This document shows, piece by piece, positions 1-5,318 of a DNA stretch of 9,787 nucleotides. How positions within the stretch are numbered: the first letter of the stretch is position 1; each line of letters starts with the position of its first letter. The notes under the pieces were generated by a model. That model was not told the DNA's origin and did no database searches. It was given only the letters and a program-made list of their open reading frames with translations. Both the position numbers and the translations under genes were made by a program. The stretch spans positions 1-9,787 of the forward strand of contig JBKPIY010000012.1 of NCBI GenBank assembly GCA_046730475.1, written 5' to 3'. The DNA comes from JBKPIY01 sp046730475 (GTDB lineage: Bacteria > Actinomycetota > Thermoleophilia > Solirubrobacterales > 70-9).

Positions 1-198
1 CGGGCGGGTTCAGCTCCGGCGCCGCCGCCGGCCTCCCGGCCGCGATCAGCGCGTCCCCGTGACGGAGCTCGGCCCCGCCCCGTCGAGGGCGTCGAGGGAG
101 AGCTCGTGCTCGAGCGGGGGTGGCGCCCGAAGCGTCCCCCGATCTTCGCACGCGCCGGGGACGCTCCCCGGTTCGGAACTCGGAGCGCACCGTTCGGC
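1..198. other. Upstream region without a confident gene
   Basis: No protein family is recognisable here. One forward frame reads a short Ala/Gly/Ser-rich stretch (GGFSSGAAAGLPAAISASP) ending in TGA at 60-62. It could be the last residues of an upstream gene, but composition alone could produce it. The frame used by folB is open all the way from base 1, and a GTG at 106 has a purine-rich GAGGGAG ahead of it. The residues this would add do not resemble the FolB fold. In other actinobacteria folP often lies just upstream of folB, but nothing here identifies it. Confidence 0.3.
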
Positions 199-204
199 TA
201 CCTT
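199..204 (+). promoter_or_regulatory. Candidate -10 box for folB (leaderless spacing)
   Basis: The hexamer TACCTT fits TANNNT and ends six bases before the ATG at 211. No Shine-Dalgarno sequence precedes that ATG. If the hexamer is a -10 element, transcription would start at or next to the start codon, giving a leaderless mRNA. No convincing -35 box is present. lysS shows the same spacing. Confidence 0.3.
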
Positions 205-210
205 GGTTAC

Positions 211-639
211 ATGGAACCGCGCGAGCACGATGAAGGAGTCGAGCCGTCGGTAGAGGTCGAGCTCCGGGGGCTTTCGATCTTCACCCACCATGGCGTCACC
301 GGCGCCGAGCAGGAGGTCGGGCAGCGGACGGAGTTCGACCTCGCTTTCGACGTCCCCGATTGCGACGCCACCGTCACCGACCGGATCGAGGACACCGTCG
401 ACCACGCCGAGGTCTGCGACATCGTCGCCCTCGCCGCCACCGAGCGCAGCTACAGGACCCTGGAGCGGCTCTGCCAGGTGATCGCGGGGCGCCTGATGGA
501 TCGATTCGAGTGCGAGTCGGTGCGAGTTCGCGCCGCCAAGCCCGAGCCGCCTCTTCCCTACCCGGTCCAGGAGGCGGGCGTCGAGGTCACCCTCGAGCGA
601 GCCGCCGCTCGCGAGCTCGACGACGAGGAGGGGATCTGA
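211..639 (+). CDS. folB: Dihydroneopterin aldolase FolB
   Basis: The cytoplasmic enzyme cleaves 7,8-dihydroneopterin to 6-hydroxymethyl-dihydropterin and glycolaldehyde in folate synthesis. The FolB fold spans residues 15-130 of 142. It opens with VEVELRGLSIFTHHGV, then has the Glu of GAEQEVGQ (E33), E85 in TLERL, and the lysine of AKPEPP (K110). These align with E22, E74 and K100 of the S. aureus enzyme as I recall it. The residue matching its active-site Tyr54 is His65 here (DTVDHAEV, codon 403-405). The ATG at 211 is preferred because it leaves only about 14 residues before the fold; no Shine-Dalgarno precedes it. A GTG at 106 would add 35 basic residues of no known domain. The stop overlaps the start of folK, so the two are probably co-translated. 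Identification is firm; catalytic competence with His65 is uncertain. Confidence 0.93.
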   Translation: MEPREHDEGVEPSVEVELRGLSIFTHHGVTGAEQEVGQRTEFDLAFDVPDCDATVTDRIEDTVDHAEVCDIVALAATERSYRTLERLCQVIAGRLMDRFECESVRVRAAKPEPPLPYPVQEAGVEVTLERAAARELDDEEGI

Positions 640-1169
640 GCGGCGGCGCTCCGGCCGAACCCGAGCGGGTTGGCTACATCGGCCTGGGCTCCAATCTCGG
701 CGACCGGGCCGCACATTTGCGGGGGGCGCTCGAGGACCTTCGCCGCCACGGCGTCGAGGTGGAGGCTATCTCCTCGGTCTACGAGACCGAGCCGGTCGGC
801 GAGGTTCTCGACCAGCCCGACTTCCTGAACGCCGCCGCCCGGGTGCGGACCGCGCTCGATCCGGAGGCGCTGCTCGACGTCTGCAAGGCGATCGAGGTCG
901 AGCACGGCCGCGCCTTCGGTGGCCCGCGTCACGGACCGCGCCCGGTCGACCTCGATCTGCTCCTCCTCGGGGACCTCGAGCTCCGGACCGATCGCCTCAC
1001 CCTCCCTCACCCCGAGCTGACCGCGCGCCGGTTCGTGCTCGCGCCCCTGCTCGAGCTCGACCCCGAGCTGGCGCTGCCGGATGGGACCCTCCTCTCCGCA
1101 TCCCTGGCGTCCCTCGGAGAAGGTCAAGACCTGCGCCGGCTCGGGGCCTTCGCGGGCAACGGGGTGTGA
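636..1169 (+). CDS. folK: HPPK, 6-hydroxymethyl-dihydropterin pyrophosphokinase FolK
   Basis: FolK transfers pyrophosphate from ATP to 6-hydroxymethyl-dihydropterin, the FolB product. Visible hallmarks are IGLGSNLGD near the N-terminus (residues 15-23), SSVYETEPVG (46-55), DQPDFLNAA (59-67) and the HPPK signature RHGPRPVDLDLL (98-109), whose D105 and D107 would bind magnesium. The LPHPEL...RRFVLAPL block follows. The frame has no ATG, GTG or TTG between the folB 3' end and the conserved GLGSNLG. The only plausible start is CTG at 636, which overlaps the folB TGA (CTGA) and lies 4 bases after a strong AGGAGG in GAGGAGGGG (625-633). This gives 177 residues, slightly longer than the usual 160 or so. 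Function is secure; the exact start is inferred. Confidence 0.93.
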   Translation: MSGGAPAEPERVGYIGLGSNLGDRAAHLRGALEDLRRHGVEVEAISSVYETEPVGEVLDQPDFLNAAARVRTALDPEALLDVCKAIEVEHGRAFGGPRHGPRPVDLDLLLLGDLELRTDRLTLPHPELTARRFVLAPLLELDPELALPDGTLLSASLASLGEGQDLRRLGAFAGNGV

Positions 1170-1179
1170 GCGGTCACCG

Positions 1180-1195
1180 GCGAGAGCGGCCTCGC
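1180..1195. other. Weak hairpin between convergent folK and GST-like genes
   Basis: GCGAG (1180-1184) and CTCGC (1191-1195) can pair around a 6-base loop in the 64-bp gap between two convergent stops. No T-tract follows on either strand, so it is at best a poor intrinsic terminator. Nothing else is seen in this gap. Confidence 0.2.
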
Positions 1196-1233
1196 GATCC
1201 AGACGCGCTGTTCACCTTGGCGAGGAGCTCGGG

Positions 1234-2019
1234 TCAGAGGCCCGGCTCCAGCCAGGCAGCAGGGAAGACGGGGGGCATTTGCCCCGGGAACTGCGGGACC
1301 AGCCTCATCGCCAGCTCCCCGGCGGGGCGCGACCGAATGGCGGGGCGGAGGTCATCCGCGGTCATCAGCAGGCGGACGCTCGGCGCGATCTGGTAGTCGC
1401 CGGCGTTCGGCTCCTCGCCGCCGAGCACTCCCTCGGAGATCCACTCGTCGATCCGCTGGAGATCGCCTGGAAGGGCGGCGAGATCGGAGCGGACGTGCTC
1501 GTCGTCGGCCTGGTTGAGGCGAGCGGACAGCGCCACGATCGGGGCCGCGGTCCGCACCGCGAGCCCGACCGGGATGCCGAGCCGAGCGCCCTCGGAGTAG
1601 GAGCGAAGCGGAGTCCGGTCCCGCTTCAGTCCGTTCCAGAGGATTCGCCGCGCCCGGCCCTGGAGGATCTCGTCCCCCCAGCGCTCGGCCTCCTCCACAG
1701 CCACCCGCTTCTCGGGGTCGGATGGGAACAGGGGCGGCTCGGGTCGAAGCTTGTCGAGCTCGCGGGCGATGGTGATCGAGCCCTGAATCCGCTCGCCGTC
1801 CAGCTTCAGGGCCGGCACCGTCACCCCCTTGAATCCGCTCGCCCGGAGGATCCCCTTCGAGACGACCGGGATCAGGTCCCGGCGCCGATAGGCGATCCCC
1901 TTTCGCTCCAGCATCAGCCGCGCCCCCATCGAGGGATGCGAGCCGGGGATCACGTACAGGGTGGCCTCCACCGGCGGGATCGTATTGGCCCCGGCGACGC
2001 CGGGCGGGGCCGCCCTCAC
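1234..2019 (-). CDS. Glutathione S-transferase-like protein, cysteine-free
   Basis: The 261-residue protein has a thioredoxin-fold GST N-domain (about residues 19-92): beta strand ATLYVIPG, SHPSMGARLMLERKGI in place of the catalytic helix, the VPALKL cis-Pro segment (P69) and LDGERIQGSITIARELDKL. An all-helical C-domain follows (about 97-240), including NAGDYQIAPSVRLLM. The usual Glu/Gln-Ser pair that holds the gamma-glutamyl group reads G80-S81. There is no cysteine anywhere, so any catalysis would rely on Ser or Tyr; a non-catalytic role is also possible. Most actinobacteria use mycothiol rather than glutathione, so the thiol substrate is unknown. The GTG start at 2019 has only a weak upstream AGGG. 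An in-frame GTG at 1971 lies just before the fold and would give 245 residues. The gene converges on folK and diverges from coaX. Fold assignment is good; function is not known. Confidence 0.8.
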   Translation of the reverse strand: MRAAPPGVAGANTIPPVEATLYVIPGSHPSMGARLMLERKGIAYRRRDLIPVVSKGILRASGFKGVTVPALKLDGERIQGSITIARELDKLRPEPPLFPSDPEKRVAVEEAERWGDEILQGRARRILWNGLKRDRTPLRSYSEGARLGIPVGLAVRTAAPIVALSARLNQADDEHVRSDLAALPGDLQRIDEWISEGVLGGEEPNAGDYQIAPSVRLLMTADDLRPAIRSRPAGELAMRLVPQFPGQMPPVFPAAWLEPGL

Positions 2020-2049
2020 CGCCCTGCCGGCGGCGGGGTCCCGCTGGTC

Positions 2050-2057
2050 GATAATCG
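2050..2057. promoter_or_regulatory. Overlapping divergent -10 boxes between GST-like gene and coaX
   Basis: The palindrome CGATAATCG (2049-2057) lies in the 44-bp gap between divergent genes. Forward it contains GATAAT (2050-2055), five of six matches to TATAAT, eight bases before the coaX ATG. In reverse it contains GATTAT, four of six, about 33 bases before the GTG of the minus-strand gene. Neither strand has a clear -35 box. A regulator operator is the alternative reading. Confidence 0.4.
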
Positions 2058-2063
2058 CGGCCG

Positions 2064-2828
2064 ATGCTGCTCGCCGTTGACGTCGGCAACACCCAGACCC
2101 ATCTCGGCGTCTTCGACGGCGACGATCTCGCCCACGATTGGCGACTGACGACCGAGCCGAGCGCCACCGCCGACGAGCTGGTCGCCTCGCTCGCGACCCT
2201 GCTTCGGATCGGGAGGCTCGAGCTCGACGCGATCGACGCCGCGATCGTCTCGACGGTCGTCCCCCGGCTCGCCCCCGAGTACGAGCGGATGTGCGAGCGG
2301 CATCTCGGGACCAGGTGCCTGATGGTCGGTCCGAGCCTGAGGACCGGGATGCCGATCCGGGTCGACAACCCCCACGAGCTGGGGGCCGACCGCCTCGTCA
2401 ACGCCGTCGCCGCCTACGACCGGGTGGGCGGCGCCTGCGTCGCGGTCGACTTCGGAACCTCGACGAACTTCGACGTCGTCTCCGCCGCCGGGGAGTACCT
2501 CGGCGGGGTGATCGGCCCAGGCGTCGAGATCTCGCTCGAGGCGCTCCACGCCCGCGCCGCCAAGCTCCCCCGGATCGATATCTCCCAGCCGAAGGCGGCG
2601 ATCGGGAAGCACACCCAGGGGGCGATCGAGTCGGGGTTCGCCTATGGCTTCGCCGGGCTCGTCGACGGGATCAACCGCCGCGTCGCCGAGGAGTTGGGAG
2701 ACGAGCCAAGCTTCCTCGCCACCGGGGGCCTGGCCGGGACCATCGCCCCGTTCTGCGAGACCATCGACGAGGTCGATGACCTCCTTACCCTCAGGGGCCT
2801 GAGGTTGATCCACGGGATGAACACCTAG
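2064..2828 (+). CDS. coaX: Type III pantothenate kinase CoaX
   Basis: CoaX phosphorylates pantothenate in the first step of CoA synthesis. It belongs to the ASKHA superfamily. In type III enzymes the reaction is feedback-resistant and usually needs a monovalent cation. The 254 residues match the family length. Motifs in order are AVDVGNT (4-10, phosphate-1 loop with D6), GADRLVNA (107-114, probable catalytic base D109), DFGTSTNFDVV (129-139), GGVIGPGVEIS (127 bases further in, residues 147-157), ATGGLAG (229-235) and a C-terminal LTLRGLRLIH. The third block usually reads close to DFGTATTFD, so N135 is a small departure. The ATG at 2064 begins exactly at the conserved strand and has no Shine-Dalgarno, consistent with a leaderless start from GATAAT. 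The TAG stop abuts the ATG of the next gene, so the two are very likely co-transcribed. Confidence 0.95.
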   Translation: MLLAVDVGNTQTHLGVFDGDDLAHDWRLTTEPSATADELVASLATLLRIGRLELDAIDAAIVSTVVPRLAPEYERMCERHLGTRCLMVGPSLRTGMPIRVDNPHELGADRLVNAVAAYDRVGGACVAVDFGTSTNFDVVSAAGEYLGGVIGPGVEISLEALHARAAKLPRIDISQPKAAIGKHTQGAIESGFAYGFAGLVDGINRRVAEELGDEPSFLATGGLAGTIAPFCETIDEVDDLLTLRGLRLIHGMNT

Positions 2829-3815
2829 ATGCAACCCTCGCTCACAACCCCCTTCCGGATCGGCGACGTCGAGATCGCCAACCGCGTCCTCCTGGCGCCG
2901 CTCGCGGGGATCGGGAACTGGTTCGTCCGCCTCCAGGCCCGCCGCCACGGCGCCGGGCTGGCGGTCTCGGAGATGGTCTCGAGCTTCGGGCTCCACCACG
3001 GAAACGAGCGCACCCTCGGCGAGCTGCTCCGCCTCCATCCCGACGAGCACCCCGTATCGGTCCAGCTCTTCGGCCAGGACCCCGAGGTGATGCGCTCGGC
3101 GGCGGCGATCGTCGCCGAGGCGGGCGCCGACCTGATCGACATCAACATGGGGTGCCCCGTCCACAAGGTCTGCAAGACGGGCGCCGGCGCCTCCCTGCTC
3201 GCCGATCCCGAGCGCGCGACCGCCCTCGCCCTGGCGGCGGGCGAGGGGAGCTGCGTCCCCGTCACCGTCAAGCTCCGGTCCGGGCTTCGGGAGGGAGACC
3301 GCTCCGGCTTCGAGCTGGCGGTGCGGTTGGTCGAGGAGGCCGGGGTGGCGGCGATCGCCTTCCATCCCCGCCCTGCGTCGAAGGGGCACTCGGGCGGGCC
3401 CGACTACGCCCTGGTGCGCGAGCTGGTGGAGCGGGTCAGCGTGCCGGTGATCGTCTCGGGCGGCCTGGCGACGGCCGAGTCCGCTCGCCGCGCATACCGG
3501 GAGTCCGCCGCCGATGCCGTCATGGTCGCCCGTGGCTCGCTCGGCAACCCGTGGATCTTCGAGGAGCTCACCGGTGCCCGGGTCGACGCCCCGGAGCCGG
3601 CGGAGATCGCCGCCGAGCTCGGGTGGGTGATCGACCGCGCCGAGGAGCACCTCGGCCCCGACCGCGCCGCCCGCTATCTGCGCAAGTTCTACCCGTGGTA
3701 CCTGGAGCGGCTCGGCGCGGGGAAGGACGCGGCGGCGGCGCTCCAGGAGGCGAACGAGCTCGACCAGGTGAGGGAGCTGATCAGCGCCCTTGCCCCTCTC
3801 CCCGCGGCGGTGTGA
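2829..3815 (+). CDS. dus: tRNA-dihydrouridine synthase (divergent Dus family)
   Basis: Dus enzymes use FMN and NADPH to reduce specific uridines in the tRNA D- and variable loops. The 328-residue protein has the TIM-barrel core with DINMGCPVHKVCKTGAGASLL-type signature (104-124; catalytic C109), VKLRSG (K148), and the phosphate-binding ARGSLGNPWIF (234-244). The helical tRNA-binding C-domain carries LRKFYPWY (284-291). Several positions differ from classic DusB: PLAGIGNWF where PMAGVTDRPF is usual (24-32), FHPRPASKGHSGGPDY where HGRT...G.ADW is usual (178-193), and VSGGL where NGDI is usual. The ATG follows the coaX TAG with no gap, and no clear Shine-Dalgarno is present, so translation is probably coupled. 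A non-tRNA flavin oxidoreductase is less likely given the intact Cys and NPWIF motifs. Which uridine it modifies cannot be told from sequence. Confidence 0.87.
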   Translation: MQPSLTTPFRIGDVEIANRVLLAPLAGIGNWFVRLQARRHGAGLAVSEMVSSFGLHHGNERTLGELLRLHPDEHPVSVQLFGQDPEVMRSAAAIVAEAGADLIDINMGCPVHKVCKTGAGASLLADPERATALALAAGEGSCVPVTVKLRSGLREGDRSGFELAVRLVEEAGVAAIAFHPRPASKGHSGGPDYALVRELVERVSVPVIVSGGLATAESARRAYRESAADAVMVARGSLGNPWIFEELTGARVDAPEPAEIAAELGWVIDRAEEHLGPDRAARYLRKFYPWYLERLGAGKDAAAALQEANELDQVRELISALAPLPAAV

Positions 3816-4696
3816 GCGCGGTCCTTACCCCCGGCGTGATCGCCTGGCGCGATCGGGGCCGCTCGATCGGCTTCGACGGCCGGCGCCTGCACCTGTTCGA
3901 GCGCGACGGCGCCGACCCGGTCCTCCTCTTCCTGCACGGGTTTCCCAGCAGCTCCTACGACTGGCGGTTCGTGGTAGAGCTCGAGCGGGGCCACGCCGTC
4001 CTCGCCCCGGACCTGCTCGGCTTCGGGCTCTCCGAGAAGCCGTCCGACCACGACTACACCCTGCTCTGGCAGGCGGACATGGTCGAGGAGGTCATCCGTC
4101 GCGAGGCCCGCGGGCGCCGGATCCTGGCGGTCGCGCACGACATCGGTACCTCGGTCGCCACCGAGCTGATGGCGCGCGACCTCGAGGGGTCGCTGGAGAT
4201 GGACCTGCGCGGGATCCTCCTCTTCAACGGCTCGATGGTCCAGGGGGCGGCCAGTCCCACCCTCGGCCAGCGACTCCTTCGGGGCAGGCTCGGCCCGCTG
4301 TTCGCGCACCTCTCCAGCGAGCGGTTCTTCCGGACGCAGTTGGGCTCGGTCTTCTCTCCCTCCCACCCGCTCACCCGCGAGGAGGCCGACGACCAGTGGT
4401 CGCTGTGGGCGCACGAGGGTGGCAAGCGCCTCGGCCACAAGCTGATCGCCTACATGGAGGAGCGGGAGGAGCGCGCCGAGCGCTGGCTCGGGGCCCTCGC
4501 CGCGTGGCCGAAGCCGCTCCAGCTCGCCTGGGGGATGCTGGACCCGGTGGCGACGCCCCGGGTCCTGTCGGCCGTTCGCGAGCTGAGGCCGCGGGCGCCC
4601 CTCACCGAGCTCGCCGACCTCGGCCACTACCCCCAGATCGAGGATCCCGTCGCCGCCGCCCGAGCGGTGCGGGCTGCGCTGGGCGCCCCGCTATAA
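3812..4696 (+). CDS. MEST/epoxide-hydrolase-like alpha/beta hydrolase
   Basis: The 294-residue protein has an alpha/beta-hydrolase fold. It carries the HGFP oxyanion segment (H42-P45) followed by SSSYDW, PDLLGFGLSEKP (66-77), a nucleophile elbow AHDIGTS (108-114) with Asp110 instead of Ser, a helical cap (about 140-230), WGMLDP (D244) and LGHYPQIEDP with H272. An Asp nucleophile is typical of epoxide hydrolases and haloalkane dehalogenases. The closest match from memory is vertebrate MEST/PEG1, which shares HGFPTSSYDW, DFLGFGFSDKP, SHDYGD, RRWVGALA and SHYPQLEDP. The substrate is unknown. The GTG start at 3812 overlaps the dus stop (GTGA), which implies translational coupling. The TAA stop lies inside a TATAAT hexamer. 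The cap residue that helps open an epoxide cannot be assigned, so epoxide hydrolase is a family guess rather than a function. Confidence 0.88.
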   Translation: MSAVLTPGVIAWRDRGRSIGFDGRRLHLFERDGADPVLLFLHGFPSSSYDWRFVVELERGHAVLAPDLLGFGLSEKPSDHDYTLLWQADMVEEVIRREARGRRILAVAHDIGTSVATELMARDLEGSLEMDLRGILLFNGSMVQGAASPTLGQRLLRGRLGPLFAHLSSERFFRTQLGSVFSPSHPLTREEADDQWSLWAHEGGKRLGHKLIAYMEEREERAERWLGALAAWPKPLQLAWGMLDPVATPRVLSAVRELRPRAPLTELADLGHYPQIEDPVAAARAVRAALGAPL

Positions 4697-4697
4697 T
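4692..4697 (+). promoter_or_regulatory. Perfect TATAAT -10 box upstream of greA
   Basis: TATAAT matches the -10 consensus at all six positions in otherwise very GC-rich DNA. It contains the TAA stop of the preceding hydrolase gene. No good -35 hexamer is found at 16-18 bases. Initiation would fall near 4704, just before the hairpin at 4707, and would give greA a leader of roughly 100 bases. It could be coincidental, since three of its bases are a stop codon. Confidence 0.5.
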
Positions 4698-4706
4698 CGC
4701 GCGCTC

Positions 4707-4753
4707 GCCCGGGTGGGCCCGGCGACGGTCGCCCCCACCGCGGGCTCATTTTT
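4707..4753 (+). terminator. Intrinsic terminator or attenuator before greA
   Basis: GCCCG (4707-4711) plus GGTGGG (4712-4717) pairs with CCCACC (4734-4739) plus CGGGC (4741-4745), with one bulged G at 4740. An inner GGCG/CGCC stem (4721-4724 with 4730-4733) closes a 5-base loop. TCATTTTT follows at 4746-4753. This is a strong intrinsic-terminator pattern. It may simply end the coaX-dus-hydrolase transcript. Because it lies downstream of the TATAAT at 4692, it could instead attenuate greA. Confidence 0.65.
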
Positions 4754-4774
4754 CGGCTCGATAGCAGGCGTTTC

Positions 4775-4790
4775 GCCGGGGGGACCCGGC
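4775..4790 (+). promoter_or_regulatory. GNRA-type hairpin just before the greA ribosome binding site
   Basis: GCCGGG (4775-4780) and CCCGGC (4785-4790) form a perfect 6-bp stem closed by a GGGA tetraloop, which fits GNRA. It ends one base before the greA Shine-Dalgarno GGAGG (4792-4796). Its left arm can alternatively pair with CCCGGCGA inside the upstream terminator, so it may be part of a switch. Confidence 0.4.
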
Positions 4791-4807
4791 TGGAGGTAGA
4801 GACAGAA

Positions 4808-5287
4808 GTGGCCCGCGAGACACTGATCACACCCGAGGGGCTCGAGAAGCTCAAGGACGAGCTCGAGGAGCTCCAGACGAATCGCCGCCGCGAGATCGCA
4901 AACCGGATCAAGGAGGCGCGCGAGTTCGGCGACATCGCCGAGAACTCCGAGTACGAGGATGCCAAGAACGAGCAGGCGATGCTCGAGCAGCGAATCGCCC
5001 AGCTCCAGGACCGCCTGCGGCGCTCGACCGTGATCGACGAGAAGAAGATCGACACCGAGCACGTCGCGGTCGGTGCCGTCGTCCACGTCAAGGACCAGAG
5101 GTCGGGCAAGTCGCAGAAGTTCCAGATCGTCGGCTCGGCCGAGGCCGACCCGATCCAGCAGAAACTGTCCAACGAGTCACCCGTCGGCAAGGCTCTGCTC
5201 GGCCGCAAGCGCAACGACGTCGTCACCGTCGACACCCCGCGTGGGCCGAAGAAGAAGCTCAAGATCACCAAGATCGAAGCGGCCTGA
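4808..5287 (+). CDS. greA: Transcription elongation factor GreA
   Basis: GreA inserts its coiled-coil finger into the RNA polymerase secondary channel and stimulates cleavage of backtracked RNA. The 159 residues match the usual length. Residues 1-75 form the antiparallel coiled coil, starting with TLITPEGLEKLKDELEEL. The tip GDIAENSEYEDAK (41-53) keeps the acidic pair D42 and E45 needed for cleavage, which supports a true GreA rather than an inhibitory homologue. The C-terminal FKBP-like domain includes VGAVVHVKD, YE-type SNESPVGKALLGRKRNDVV and a basic end. The GTG start at 4808 follows GGAGG (4792-4796) with an 11-base gap, somewhat long. The gene has its own leader with a terminator-like hairpin. 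The gap to lysS is 31 bp. Confidence 0.96.
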   Translation: MARETLITPEGLEKLKDELEELQTNRRREIANRIKEAREFGDIAENSEYEDAKNEQAMLEQRIAQLQDRLRRSTVIDEKKIDTEHVAVGAVVHVKDQRSGKSQKFQIVGSAEADPIQQKLSNESPVGKALLGRKRNDVVTVDTPRGPKKKLKITKIEAA

Positions 5288-5312
5288 CCTGGTGCGGCGT
5301 GGGCGTTAGGCT
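5284..5312 (+). promoter_or_regulatory. Candidate lysS promoter, leaderless
   Basis: CTGACC (5284-5289, four of six matches to TTGACA, overlapping the greA TGA stop) is separated by 17 bases from TAGGCT (5307-5312, fits TANNNT). The -10 box ends six bases before the lysS ATG, and no Shine-Dalgarno is present. Transcription would start at or beside the ATG. Confidence 0.4.
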
Positions 5313-5318
5313 CGCGCG

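Noticed and set aside
106..210. FolB starting at GTG 106, or as a fusion with an upstream protein, since its frame is open from base 1
   Set aside because: The added residues resemble no domain, and open frames are common in such GC-rich DNA. ATG 211 gives a near-normal length. GTG 106 remains possible.
2016..3650. A 544-codon open frame on the minus strand across coaX and dus, and a 612-codon one at 7630-9468 across clpC
   Set aside because: They mirror strongly recognised forward genes, are rich in Arg, Gly, Asp and Leu as expected from GC-biased third positions, and show no domain.
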